A stretch of DNA of 64,000 bases from Clostridiales bacterium (GTDB taxonomy: Bacteria > Bacillota > Clostridia > Lachnospirales > Lachnospiraceae), in NCBI GenBank assembly GCA_019424245.1, contig JAHYZV010000006.1, forward strand, positions 1-64,000, read 5' to 3'. The translations under genes were made by a program, and so were the position numbers. The notes beneath the pieces are model-generated. The model worked only from the letters and a program-made list of their open reading frames with translations, ran no database searches and was not told where the DNA came from. Of this stretch, positions 37,051-44,165 are shown piece after piece (the first letter of the stretch is position 1; every line of letters starts with the position of its first letter).

Positions 37051-37131
37051 CCACATTCTAATAAATTGTGCCTTTTATACATCGCATCAGAGGATCCTTA
37101 CTATCACAATCATCTGTAGCGATGTATTTTT
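37021..37131 (+). promoter_or_regulatory. Hairpin plus terminator in the mgtE leader
   Basis: The first hairpin is GGAATGTGG (37021-37029) with CCACATTCT (37051-37059) and an inner TGAG/CTCA stem. The second is TACATCGC (37078-37085) with GCGATGTA (37119-37126), an inner CAGA/TCTG stem, then TTTTTATG. The second has the form of an intrinsic terminator 30 bases before mgtE. I see no sequence match to the M-box. Confidence 0.55.
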
Positions 37132-37161
37132 ATGCCCAATTGAGGCAAGAAGGAGGTCACA

Positions 37162-38553
37162 ATGAACAAAGTATTATTCCCGAAGAAAGATTATGTAAAA
37201 GAACTTGTCAGGATTTTTAAGTCATCTAAGAATTCACAGAAATTAGTTAAGGCACTTTCTAAGTATCATGAAAAAGATATTGCTGAAGCAATCACTCTTC
37301 TTACACCTGCTGAAAGACAGCATATATATAACGTTCTTGATGAACATATGATTGCTGAGATTTTCTCTTATCTTGATGATGCGGAAAAATATCTTGAAGA
37401 GCTGTCATTAGAGAAAGCTGCACGTGTAGTATCTTACATGGATTCTGATGATGCGGTTGATGTACTTGACGATTTGTCAGAAACTAAGAAGAATGAAATT
37501 GTTGAACACTTAGACGCTGATGCAAAGGAAGATGTCCAGAAGCTTCTTTCTTATGAGAACGATGAGATTGGTAGCTGTATGACTAATAATTTCATATGCA
37601 TACCAGATAACCTTACTATAAGAGAAGCCATGAGTGCCCTTGTCAAGCAGGCTGGCGAACATGACAATATATCAACTATATATGTAGTTAATAGTGCTGA
37701 CAAATTTGCCGGTGCAATTGACTTAAAGGATTTAATTATAGCAAGACAGAATGATAACCTTGCCGACATAATAAGCAGTTCATACCCTTATGTATATGAG
37801 CATGAAAATATCAATGAATGTATTGATAAGATTGCAGATTACGAAGAGGATTCCATTCCTGTACTTACTGAAGATGGAAAGATATGCGGTATCCTTACTG
37901 CAACAGATATCGTTGAACTCGTTGACGATGCAATGGGTGATGACTATGCAAAACTTGCCGGTCTTACTTCAGAAGATGATTTAAGCGAACCAACGCTTGT
38001 AAGTATCAAGAAACGTCTGCCTTGGCTTATTATACTGCTGTTTCTTGGAATGGCAGTTTCATCAGTTGTAGGAATATTTGAATCAGTAGTTGCTGTTCTT
38101 CCGATTGTAATATGTTTCCAGTCTCTCGTTCTTGACATGGCTGGTAATGTCGGAACACAATCACTTGCTGTAACTATCCGTGTACTTATGGATGAGACTT
38201 TAAGTGCTAAGAAGAAGTTATCCCTTCTTTTCAAAGAGATGAAGATTGGTTTCATTAATGGTGCAAGTCTTGGAATCATGGCACTTGTATTCTTAGGTGT
38301 CTATATTCATATATTCAAGAAATATGCGTGGATGTCAGCATTTTTAATATCTGGCTGTGTCGGATTATCTCTTATTGTTGCAATGGTTGTTTCGAGCCTT
38401 GTGGGAACTATTATTCCTATGTTCTTCCACAAGATTCACATTGACCCGGCTGTTGCGTCAGGTCCGCTTATCACGACTGTGAACGACCTCGTTGCTGTTG
38501 TCACTTATTACGGACTTGCAATGATATTTCTTGTTGAGATATTTCATGTGTAA
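37162..38553 (+). CDS. mgtE: Magnesium transporter MgtE
   Basis: The 463 residues comprise the MgtE N-domain (about 1-135), two CBS domains (about 135-265), the plug helix, and five C-terminal transmembrane helices with the conserved VLDMAGNVGTQSLAVTIRV pore segment. Magnesium binding to the cytosolic part closes the channel in studied members. GGAGG before the ATG. Upstream leader and terminator suggest regulation before translation. Confidence 0.96.
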   Translation: MNKVLFPKKDYVKELVRIFKSSKNSQKLVKALSKYHEKDIAEAITLLTPAERQHIYNVLDEHMIAEIFSYLDDAEKYLEELSLEKAARVVSYMDSDDAVDVLDDLSETKKNEIVEHLDADAKEDVQKLLSYENDEIGSCMTNNFICIPDNLTIREAMSALVKQAGEHDNISTIYVVNSADKFAGAIDLKDLIIARQNDNLADIISSSYPYVYEHENINECIDKIADYEEDSIPVLTEDGKICGILTATDIVELVDDAMGDDYAKLAGLTSEDDLSEPTLVSIKKRLPWLIILLFLGMAVSSVVGIFESVVAVLPIVICFQSLVLDMAGNVGTQSLAVTIRVLMDETLSAKKKLSLLFKEMKIGFINGASLGIMALVFLGVYIHIFKKYAWMSAFLISGCVGLSLIVAMVVSSLVGTIIPMFFHKIHIDPAVASGPLITTVNDLVAVVTYYGLAMIFLVEIFHV

Positions 38554-38558
38554 TATAA

Positions 38559-38594
38559 ATGTGGTGTCATATTCTAATTGATATGGCACCACAT
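38559..38594 (+). terminator. Intrinsic terminator of mgtE
   Basis: ATGTGGTGTCATAT pairs with ATATGGCACCACAT (one G-T type mismatch), followed by six T. Confidence 0.9.
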
Positions 38595-38606
38595 TTTTTA
38601 CTTTAT

Positions 38607-38806
38607 TTACTCTTTAAATAACCCGAACAGCTTAAGCAGCTTCTGCCAGAAATTAAGTTTCTTGGCTGTATCTGCTGTATCTGTTGTAACCTCTGCAACT
38701 CCGTCTGTGTTCTCATTGATTCCACTGTCAAACTGTCCGTAGCTTTCTGTAAGCTGTGTAACCGCAGTCCCTAATTTTAATATATTTGCAGAAAGATTGA
38801 TAAACC
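38607..38806 (-). pseudogene. C-terminal remnant of a membrane or envelope protein
   Basis: A minus-strand frame with no start codon reads SIWFINLSANILKLGTAV, then TQLTESYGQFDSGINEN, then TDTADTAKKL and LLKLFGLFKE before TAA at 38607. The pattern of Thr/Asn-rich heptads resembles the C-terminal part of YhgE/Pip-type membrane proteins, but this is tentative. The rest of the gene is missing where the Rpn-like gene starts, which suggests a deletion or insertion junction near 38800. Confidence 0.35.
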
Positions 38807-38816
38807 AGATACTGCC

Positions 38817-39755
38817 ATGAAAACCTTCTGGCGTAACAACGAACGCTTTGCCGACCTCTTCAATGCTGTAGCTTTTAATGGCAGGCAGGTTATTAATCCT
38901 GATGAACTAACTGAGATGGATACCGATGTTTCCGGTATTATTCAATTCAATGATTACAATGAATCTCTTGTCAGAACAAGAGACATTATCAAGAAGTTCC
39001 ATAATGGTATTGAATTCACTATTCTTGGTCTGGAACTGCAGACTAATCCACACTATGCCATGCCTGTAAGGGCTTTGCTTTATGATGGGCTTGGTTATCT
39101 TAAGGAATGTAATGAATTCCGTAATATACACAAGGCAGAGCATGACTTTGACTCTGATACCGGCTTTCTGTCCGGCATGAACAAATCGGACAAGATTCAT
39201 CCTATAATCACGCTTATATTCTACTATGGAGAATCTCCATGGGATGGTCCTGTCACTTTATCTGGCATGATGACTGACATCCCTGAAGAACTGCGTCCTT
39301 TCTTTTCTGATTACAAGATAAATCTTGTTCAGATACTTGATTCAGGACACTATCAATTTTATAATGAAGATGTCAGAAGTGTATTTGACATTACACAGAA
39401 GATATATACAAAGAATCTTCAATGATTGTCTGAAGAATACACTAACAAATCAATAGACGGCGAAATCATCAATCTGGTAACAACAATTACCGGTTTTTCC
39501 AAATTATCAGATATATTTAATGAATTAGACGATGGAGGTGAAACTCCCGTGTGGAAATGTGTTCAGGAGATGGAAGATGAGTGGGTTCAGAAGGGTGTTG
39601 CTGAAGGCGAACGTAAAGGAGAAATTAAAGGCATGCAAAAAGATCGTCAGACAGCAATTATTACAATGATTGAGCTCAGACTGACCAAAGAGCAGATTCT
39701 TACTAAATACTCAGAGGAAGATTATTTAAAGGCTGAAGAAGCTCTTAATAATTAG
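38817..39755 (+). pseudogene. Rpn/PD-(D/E)XK transposase-like nuclease with in-frame stop
   Basis: The frame encodes 202 residues from ATG 38817 to a TGA at 39423-39425 and continues in the same frame for 109 residues to 39755. The joined product of about 310 residues has the expected length of the Rpn recombination-promoting nuclease family. The N-terminal NNERFADLFNAVAFNGR and central HPIITLIFYYGESPWDG motifs are typical. Residues upstream of the ATG (DKPDTA) also look like family sequence, so the true start appears lost. A TTG just after the TGA could restart translation, but no ribosome site precedes it. Confidence 0.75.
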
Positions 39756-39776
39756 AATAATTAACTTTAAAACCAG

Positions 39777-39816
39777 ACAGGAGCATGTTACCGGGTAAAT
39801 AGTAACATGCTCCTGT
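39777..39816. terminator. Strong terminator between the Rpn relic and XRE gene
   Basis: ACAGGAGCATGTTAC pairs perfectly with GTAACATGCTCCTGT, followed by TCTTT on the plus strand. Confidence 0.75.
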
Positions 39817-39819
39817 TCT

Positions 39820-40704
39820 TTATGAAACCTGTCTATGATTAGTAACACAGAACCTGATAATATATACAGCAAGCAGTTCAATTATCACAATAGCCGCAAT
39901 GATTATCATATATTTATTAAAGCTGTGTATATCTGTCAATGTATGCAACAGCCATGAATACATCATACTTGTAAAGCATGCTCCTATCAGACTGTACTCC
40001 CTTCCAGTCTCTCCTTCATATTTTCGCATGCTGACATAATTCTGAATAATAAGCAATGCAAGATTAAGTATAAATATTATAATAAGCTGCACATTTATAA
40101 TTCGTCCTATATTTCCGTCTATCTTCCATGACTGAATTTCATGATTATTAAATATGCCAGTTACAATTATCATCATAATAAAACTGTATGCCATACTTCC
40201 AAATCCGATAATATTATATATCCGCTTATCCGCATTTTCTCTATTTGGATCTGCACCGATTAATCTTTCTTTCAGAAACACAACTACAAGAATAACAGCA
40301 AGAGATATCCCAAGATAATACATTCCCGAACTGTCAATATGTCCCCTGAATGAGTACCACCCACACATAAGCATATATCCAACAATAATAACAGCAACAA
40401 TTCCTGTTATAAGTTCTCTTTTCTTTACTCTGTCCTGCAGCTTTGCCACTCTCACAACTTCTGTAACCGCTGTTTCACTGTCGGTATTCTTCTCCTTAAT
40501 CTCCCCTATTACAATATCCTGAATCCTTATGTCAAGTATTCTTGATAACTCTTCTATAACACCTATATCGGGAAAACTGTCTCCTTTTTCCCATCTGGAA
40601 ATTGCTTTGTTAGTCACTCCAAGCAAATCACCCAATTCAACCTGTGTATATCCTTTCTTAATTCTCGCACTCTTAATAAGCTCACCTGTTTTCTGTTTGT
40701 CCAT
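39820..40704 (-). CDS. XRE-family regulator with membrane domain
   Basis: The 294 residues begin with a helix-turn-helix (IKSARIKKGYTQVELGDLLGVTNKAISRWEKGDSFPDIGVIEELS) and continue, after about residue 95, with five to six transmembrane helices. This fusion is common in Firmicutes and probably couples membrane state or a ligand to transcription. The start at 40704 is set by AGGAGGTAG. Target genes are unknown. Confidence 0.85.
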   Translation of the reverse strand: MDKQKTGELIKSARIKKGYTQVELGDLLGVTNKAISRWEKGDSFPDIGVIEELSRILDIRIQDIVIGEIKEKNTDSETAVTEVVRVAKLQDRVKKRELITGIVAVIIVGYMLMCGWYSFRGHIDSSGMYYLGISLAVILVVVFLKERLIGADPNRENADKRIYNIIGFGSMAYSFIMMIIVTGIFNNHEIQSWKIDGNIGRIINVQLIIIFILNLALLIIQNYVSMRKYEGETGREYSLIGACFTSMMYSWLLHTLTDIHSFNKYMIIIAAIVIIELLAVYIIRFCVTNHRQVS

Positions 40705-40776
40705 AGAGCTACCTCCTGATTGTAGTATTAATATCACAGCACTGTTCTTTGTCTATTAAAATGTTACTAACAAATC

Positions 40777-40905
40777 TTAGAAATAGCAATCTATCATAGC
40801 GAGAATCGGGGAATTATCTTCCTTATTTTTCATAAGATGCTCATCTTTTGCCGTTGTAAAATATTCATCTTTTATATGATACGCATATCCTTGTTTTATC
40901 TCCAT
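40777..40905 (-). pseudogene. 42-residue fragment resembling the start of a toxin-like protein
   Basis: The ORF starts at 40905 behind GGAGGACAA and reads MEIKQGYAYHIKDEYF, ending ILAMIDCYF. The first 28 residues resemble the N-terminus of a Lachnospiraceae protein family that I associate with type III toxin (TenpN/ToxN-like) annotation. The rest of such a protein (over 100 residues) is missing. I therefore call it a truncated relic; a genuine small protein is the alternative. The family link is from memory and needs a search. Confidence 0.35.
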
Positions 40906-40938
40906 TTGTCCTCCATAATCCCCTAATAAAAAACAAAA

Positions 40939-40965
40939 CCCCTTCACTTAAACTAAGCGAAGAGG
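40939..40965 (-). terminator. Terminator of the metY-hcyD operon
   Basis: CCCCTTCACTTA pairs with TAAGCGAAGAGG. On the minus strand TTTTGTTTTTT follows. It lies 7 bases after the hcyD stop. Confidence 0.85.
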
Positions 40966-40971
40966 TTCATA

Positions 40972-41388
40972 TTACACAATCTCAAGCACATGCTCAATAA
41001 CATTCTTATCCTTATCAACACCAAATGCCTTAAACACAGGATTGTCATTATCCATAAAGGACATAATCATATATACAGCAGTCGAATCATATGCCAGTCT
41101 CTTATCCTCCTCGGAAGGTCTTGAAGGAGTTTCCGGGTGTGAATGAAAGTTTCCAAGCATGGTTAATCCAAGACTTCTTGCATCCTTGACTGCTGCGAAC
41201 TGTTCTTTAGGATCCATAGTAAAATGTACATTATTATGGTCAAGATTAGTAAGAAAATACACCTTCTCAATAACCTTAACATCCCCATCAGTAAATCCCG
41301 CAATAAGCCCACAAGATTCATTAGGAAGCCCATCTAAGCAATAACGTACAATTGAATCATAATCCACCTTTTTAATTCGTATAACCAT
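40972..41388 (-). CDS. hcyD: JAMM metalloprotease of the HcyD/Mec+ type
   Basis: In the Wolinella pathway HcyD first trims the carrier HcyS at its C-terminus and later releases homocysteine from the carrier. The 138 residues hold the complete JAMM site: Glu in LPNESCGLI, then H-x-H-x7-S-x2-D in GNFHSHPETPSRPSEED. The start at 41388 follows GGAGGACAGGT. It is the last gene of the operon, 250 bases from hcyF because a long palindrome sits between them. The symbol is by context and homology, not by test. Confidence 0.85.
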   Translation of the reverse strand: MVIRIKKVDYDSIVRYCLDGLPNESCGLIAGFTDGDVKVIEKVYFLTNLDHNNVHFTMDPKEQFAAVKDARSLGLTMLGNFHSHPETPSRPSEEDKRLAYDSTAVYMIMSFMDNDNPVFKAFGVDKDKNVIEHVLEIV

Positions 41389-41454
41389 ACCTGTCCTCCA
41401 AAACAAAATTATCACTTTCATACTTATCCAGCGTAAGCCCCGCGCACACGCTGA

Positions 41455-41637
41455 AAGAGAAAACATATATAAGCAGAATAATGAGATAATCATGTGCAGC
41501 GCACTTTGGAGTCACCGGCACTTAGCAAGCCAACGCCTTCGGCGTTGGCGAGCTTAGTACCGCTGTGAACGACAAGTAGCGAAAGCGTGCCTGCACATGA
41601 TTATCCCATTATTCTGCCATCACATATATTTTCTCTT
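41455..41637. repeat. Long imperfect palindrome 3 (183 bp) inside the methionine operon
   Basis: The left arm AAGAGAAAA, then ATATAT, GCAGAATAATG and GATAATCATGTGCAG, pairs with the mirrored right arm ending at 41637. The apex contains a GC-rich hairpin AGCAAGCCAACGCC / GGCGTTGGCGAGCT at 41524-41555. It abuts the hcyF stop (41639) and separates hcyF from hcyD. Its flanks AGCAA and GAGCT resemble the apex ends of palindromes 1 and 2, but the similarity is weaker. Confidence 0.85.
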
Positions 41638-41638
41638 A

Positions 41639-42445
41639 TTACTTATGCATATCACATTCAGCCTGCTCATAATCAATAAGTTCATGAATTGTAGGATTAT
41701 CGCCGCATATAGCACAATTATGATCCTTTGGAAGCTTAATTGTATGGAATTCCATCTTTAAAGCATCATATGTAAGAAGTCTTCCTGTAAGAAGGTCTCC
41801 CTTTCCAATGATGTACTTGATAGCTTCCATTGCCTGAAGACTTCCGATAACACCGCCCATTGCTCCGATAACACCTGCCTGCTTGCATGTTGGAACTGCA
41901 TCCTTTGGTGGTGGGTTCTTGAATACACATCTGTAGCATGGTCCTTCTCCCGGTACATAAGTCATAAGCTGACCCTTGAATCTTATGATTCCGGCATGAG
42001 AGAAAGGCTTTCCAGCCATAACACATGCATCGTTAATAAGGAATTTTGCTGGGAAATTATCTGTTCCATCAATGATGAAATCATAATCCTTGATAAGCTC
42101 CATAACATTCTCAGATGTAACGAATTCTCTGTAAGTCTTAACTGTTACATCAGGATTGATTGCTTCCATTGTTTCTTTAGCAGATTTAACCTTAGCTTTG
42201 CCGATATCTGCTGTTGAATGGATAATCTGTCTCTGAAGATTAGATAAATCAACCTCATCAGCGTCAACAATACCGATTGTTCCAACTCCGGCTGCTGCCA
42301 GATACATAGCTGCAGGAGCTCCGAGTCCACCTGCACCGATTATAAGCACGCTCGCATTAAGAAGCTTCTTCTGTCCTTTAGCTCCAACTTCCTTTAAAAT
42401 AATGTGGCGCGAATACCTTTCAAGCTGTTCATTAGTAAACGCCAT
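41639..42445 (-). CDS. hcyF: E1-like adenylyltransferase HcyF (ThiF/MoeB family)
   Basis: The enzyme adenylates the C-terminal glycine of a ubiquitin-fold carrier so that sulfide can form a thiocarboxylate. The 268 residues carry IIGAGGLGAPAAMYLAAAGV for ATP, DADEVDLSNLQRQIIHS, DGTDNF, and zinc pairs CYRCVF and CAICG. No rhodanese domain is present, unlike MOCS3. The ATG overlaps the hcyS stop (TAATG), so carrier and activating enzyme are translationally coupled. Confidence 0.9.
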   Translation of the reverse strand: MAFTNEQLERYSRHIILKEVGAKGQKKLLNASVLIIGAGGLGAPAAMYLAAAGVGTIGIVDADEVDLSNLQRQIIHSTADIGKAKVKSAKETMEAINPDVTVKTYREFVTSENVMELIKDYDFIIDGTDNFPAKFLINDACVMAGKPFSHAGIIRFKGQLMTYVPGEGPCYRCVFKNPPPKDAVPTCKQAGVIGAMGGVIGSLQAMEAIKYIIGKGDLLTGRLLTYDALKMEFHTIKLPKDHNCAICGDNPTIHELIDYEQAECDMHK

Positions 42446-42654
42446 TAGTATGCTCCTCCTCCCATGAAATATAAGAACTCAACTGCATCGCCTTCATTTA
42501 ACTTTGTTGTCTCAAAATCATCTCTCTCAACAAAATCATCATTAACAGTAACTGTTACATATTCCGGATTCTCAACATTCTCCTTAACGATAAGCTCTGC
42601 TACTGTAATTCCATCTTCATATTCCTTCTTGTTTCCTGCAACTGTAATCTTCAT
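42445..42654 (-). CDS. hcyS: Ubiquitin-fold sulfur carrier HcyS, with C-terminal extension
   Basis: The 69 residues match the ThiS/MoaD fold (MKITVAGNKKEYEDG, then VTVNDDFVERDDFE and EGDAVEFLYF). The end is MGGGAY: the Gly-Gly needed for adenylation is followed by extra residues, ending Ala-Tyr. In Wolinella the homologue ends with an additional alanine removed by HcyD. The same need is expected here, and a JAMM protease is in the operon. Coupled to hcyF by overlapping stop and start. Thiamine thiS is the main alternative, but there are no thi genes nearby. Confidence 0.88.
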   Translation of the reverse strand: MKITVAGNKKEYEDGITVAELIVKENVENPEYVTVTVNDDFVERDDFETTKLNEGDAVEFLYFMGGGAY

Positions 42655-42697
42655 AACATTCCTCCCTGTAATTAAATCTCATTTCTTGCGCCGTTTA

Positions 42698-43015
42698 TTA
42701 TACTAATCCTTCAAATAATCCAAGCAGTGCATCCTTAGTTGTCTTTCCTGCAATTCTGCCTGTCTCAGCACCTTTGTTGAATGCAACAAATGTAGGTGCT
42801 GCCAATACTTCATATTTAGAAGCAAGCGATTCATCAAAGTTTACATTTACCTTGTAAACATTAAGCTTTCCCTCGTAATCATCTTCAATGTCTCCTACAA
42901 CCCCTGCCATCATCTTGCATGGGATGCATGAATCTGAATAGAAATCCACAAGAACCGGAAGTTCTGACTTAAGAACCAGTTCTTCGAAATTCTCTGCATT
43001 AGCTCTGGCTGCCAT
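42698..43015 (-). CDS. Thioredoxin-like protein
   Basis: The 105 residues have a thioredoxin fold with active site SDSCIPCKMMAG (CIPC rather than CGPC) and the cis-Pro in LAAPTFVAF. Inside the methionine operon it may deliver reducing power to the sulfite reductase, or keep TusA or carrier persulfides reduced (inference). AAGGAGGGC lies before the ATG. Confidence 0.85.
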   Translation of the reverse strand: MAARANAENFEELVLKSELPVLVDFYSDSCIPCKMMAGVVGDIEDDYEGKLNVYKVNVNFDESLASKYEVLAAPTFVAFNKGAETGRIAGKTTKDALLGLFEGLV

Positions 43016-43029
43016 AAGCCCTCCTTTCC

Positions 43030-43281
43030 TTAATCCTCGTCTTCTACCTTTCTTACGATAAGAGTATATGTACCATCCTCATTAGCTGTAAGCTTTAATA
43101 TCTGATGTCCCTCTTCCTTAATACTTCTTGGAACATTCTGAACAGGCTCGCCGTCATTCATTCTGACTGCAAGAATCTGTCCGTCATCTAACTCCTCAAG
43201 TGCTACCTTTGCCTTAACAAATGTTGTTGGGCAGACCACATCAGTAATATCTACTGTATCATCAATCTCAAAATCAGCCAT
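43030..43281 (-). CDS. TusA-like sulfur-transfer protein
   Basis: The 83-residue protein has the TusA core: an N-terminal strand and then DVVCPTTFVKAKVALEEL, with the active cysteine followed by Pro-Thr in place of the usual Cys-Pro-x-Pro. The C-terminal part is typical. TusA proteins pass persulfide sulfur between partners. The start at 43281 (GGAGGCATACA) lies inside the end of the sulfite reductase gene, so translation is coupled. It probably relays sulfur to or from that enzyme (inference). Confidence 0.85.
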   Translation of the reverse strand: MADFEIDDTVDITDVVCPTTFVKAKVALEELDDGQILAVRMNDGEPVQNVPRSIKEEGHQILKLTANEDGTYTLIVRKVEDED

Positions 43282-44140
43282 TGTATGCCTCCTTAATCTT
43301 CTTATAGAATTCTTCTCTTCCAACTCTGTCGAGTGTGAACTTAAATCTTTCACTTGGCATTGCGTTGTCTGCAAAGAACTGGATTGCTGCATCACAGACA
43401 CGGAATAACTGTTCTTCATTTCTGATAAGCGGAAGTGGTGATTCACCCTTGCTTATAGAATTACCAAATGTTCCTGCAAATGAAATGATATATGCAGAAG
43501 GTGCGTCCCACGCATCTGTTGGACAGGATTTAGCACATCTGCCGCAGTAATTACATTTGTCATAATTAACTGCAACCTTGCCATCCTGCATTGTGATTGC
43601 ACCTGTACGACAGGCCTTCTCACATACACCACAGCCAATACATTTGTCTTCAATCCACTTAACATCAGCAGCACCCTTGATACCGACATCATTCTCCTCT
43701 GCCTTAAGACAGTTGTTCTGACATCCTGTAACACCGAACTTGAACTTGTGTGGAAGCTCTCTTCCGAAGTATCTTTCGTCTAACTTAACTGCTATGTCAT
43801 ATGAATCTATGTTACCACTAGGACATATTGCATTACCCTGACAGGCTGTGACTGTACGCACTCTGGGACCACATACACCAGGTCTGCAGCCGCCCTCTGC
43901 AAGTTCTTCCTTAACAGCATCTATATCTTTAAGTTTAATAAACGGAATCTCAACGCCCTGTCTTGATGTAAGATGGACATGTCCGTCTCCATATTTTTCT
44001 GCAACTTCAGCAATCTTGGTAAGATTCTCGGCTGTAAGATATCCTCCTACAACTGCAAGACGAAGTGAGAAGTTATTCTTCTGCTTCTGTCTCATGAATC
44101 CGCCCTTCTTAAGTGTTCCATAATCAACTTTCTCTGCCAT
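43274..44140 (-). CDS. Small siroheme sulfite reductase with ferredoxin domain
   Basis: The 288 residues comprise a NIR/SIR ferredoxin-like part (1-75), the siroheme and 4Fe-4S site with TACQGNAICPSG (C-x5-C) and GCQNNCLKA (C-x3-C), and two 4Fe-4S ferredoxin motifs (CIGCGVCEKAC and CNYCGRCAKSC). It would reduce sulfite to sulfide with six electrons. It is a half-size enzyme, like the small reductases of anaerobes. It supplies sulfide to the carrier system. Start at 44140 by GAGGATATT. Confidence 0.88.
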   Translation of the reverse strand: MAEKVDYGTLKKGGFMRQKQKNNFSLRLAVVGGYLTAENLTKIAEVAEKYGDGHVHLTSRQGVEIPFIKLKDIDAVKEELAEGGCRPGVCGPRVRTVTACQGNAICPSGNIDSYDIAVKLDERYFGRELPHKFKFGVTGCQNNCLKAEENDVGIKGAADVKWIEDKCIGCGVCEKACRTGAITMQDGKVAVNYDKCNYCGRCAKSCPTDAWDAPSAYIISFAGTFGNSISKGESPLPLIRNEEQLFRVCDAAIQFFADNAMPSERFKFTLDRVGREEFYKKIKEAYNG

Positions 44141-44165
44141 AATATCCTCATTTCCGTGCCATGCA

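Noticed and set aside
36922..37161. M-box magnesium riboswitch before mgtE
   Set aside because: I compared by eye with the ykoK-type conserved blocks and found none. The leader is better explained by an ORF plus hairpin and terminator.
39423..39425. Selenocysteine at the in-frame TGA
   Set aside because: The family has no redox cysteine there, I see no stem-loop directly after it, and the gene also lacks its 5' end, so decay fits better.
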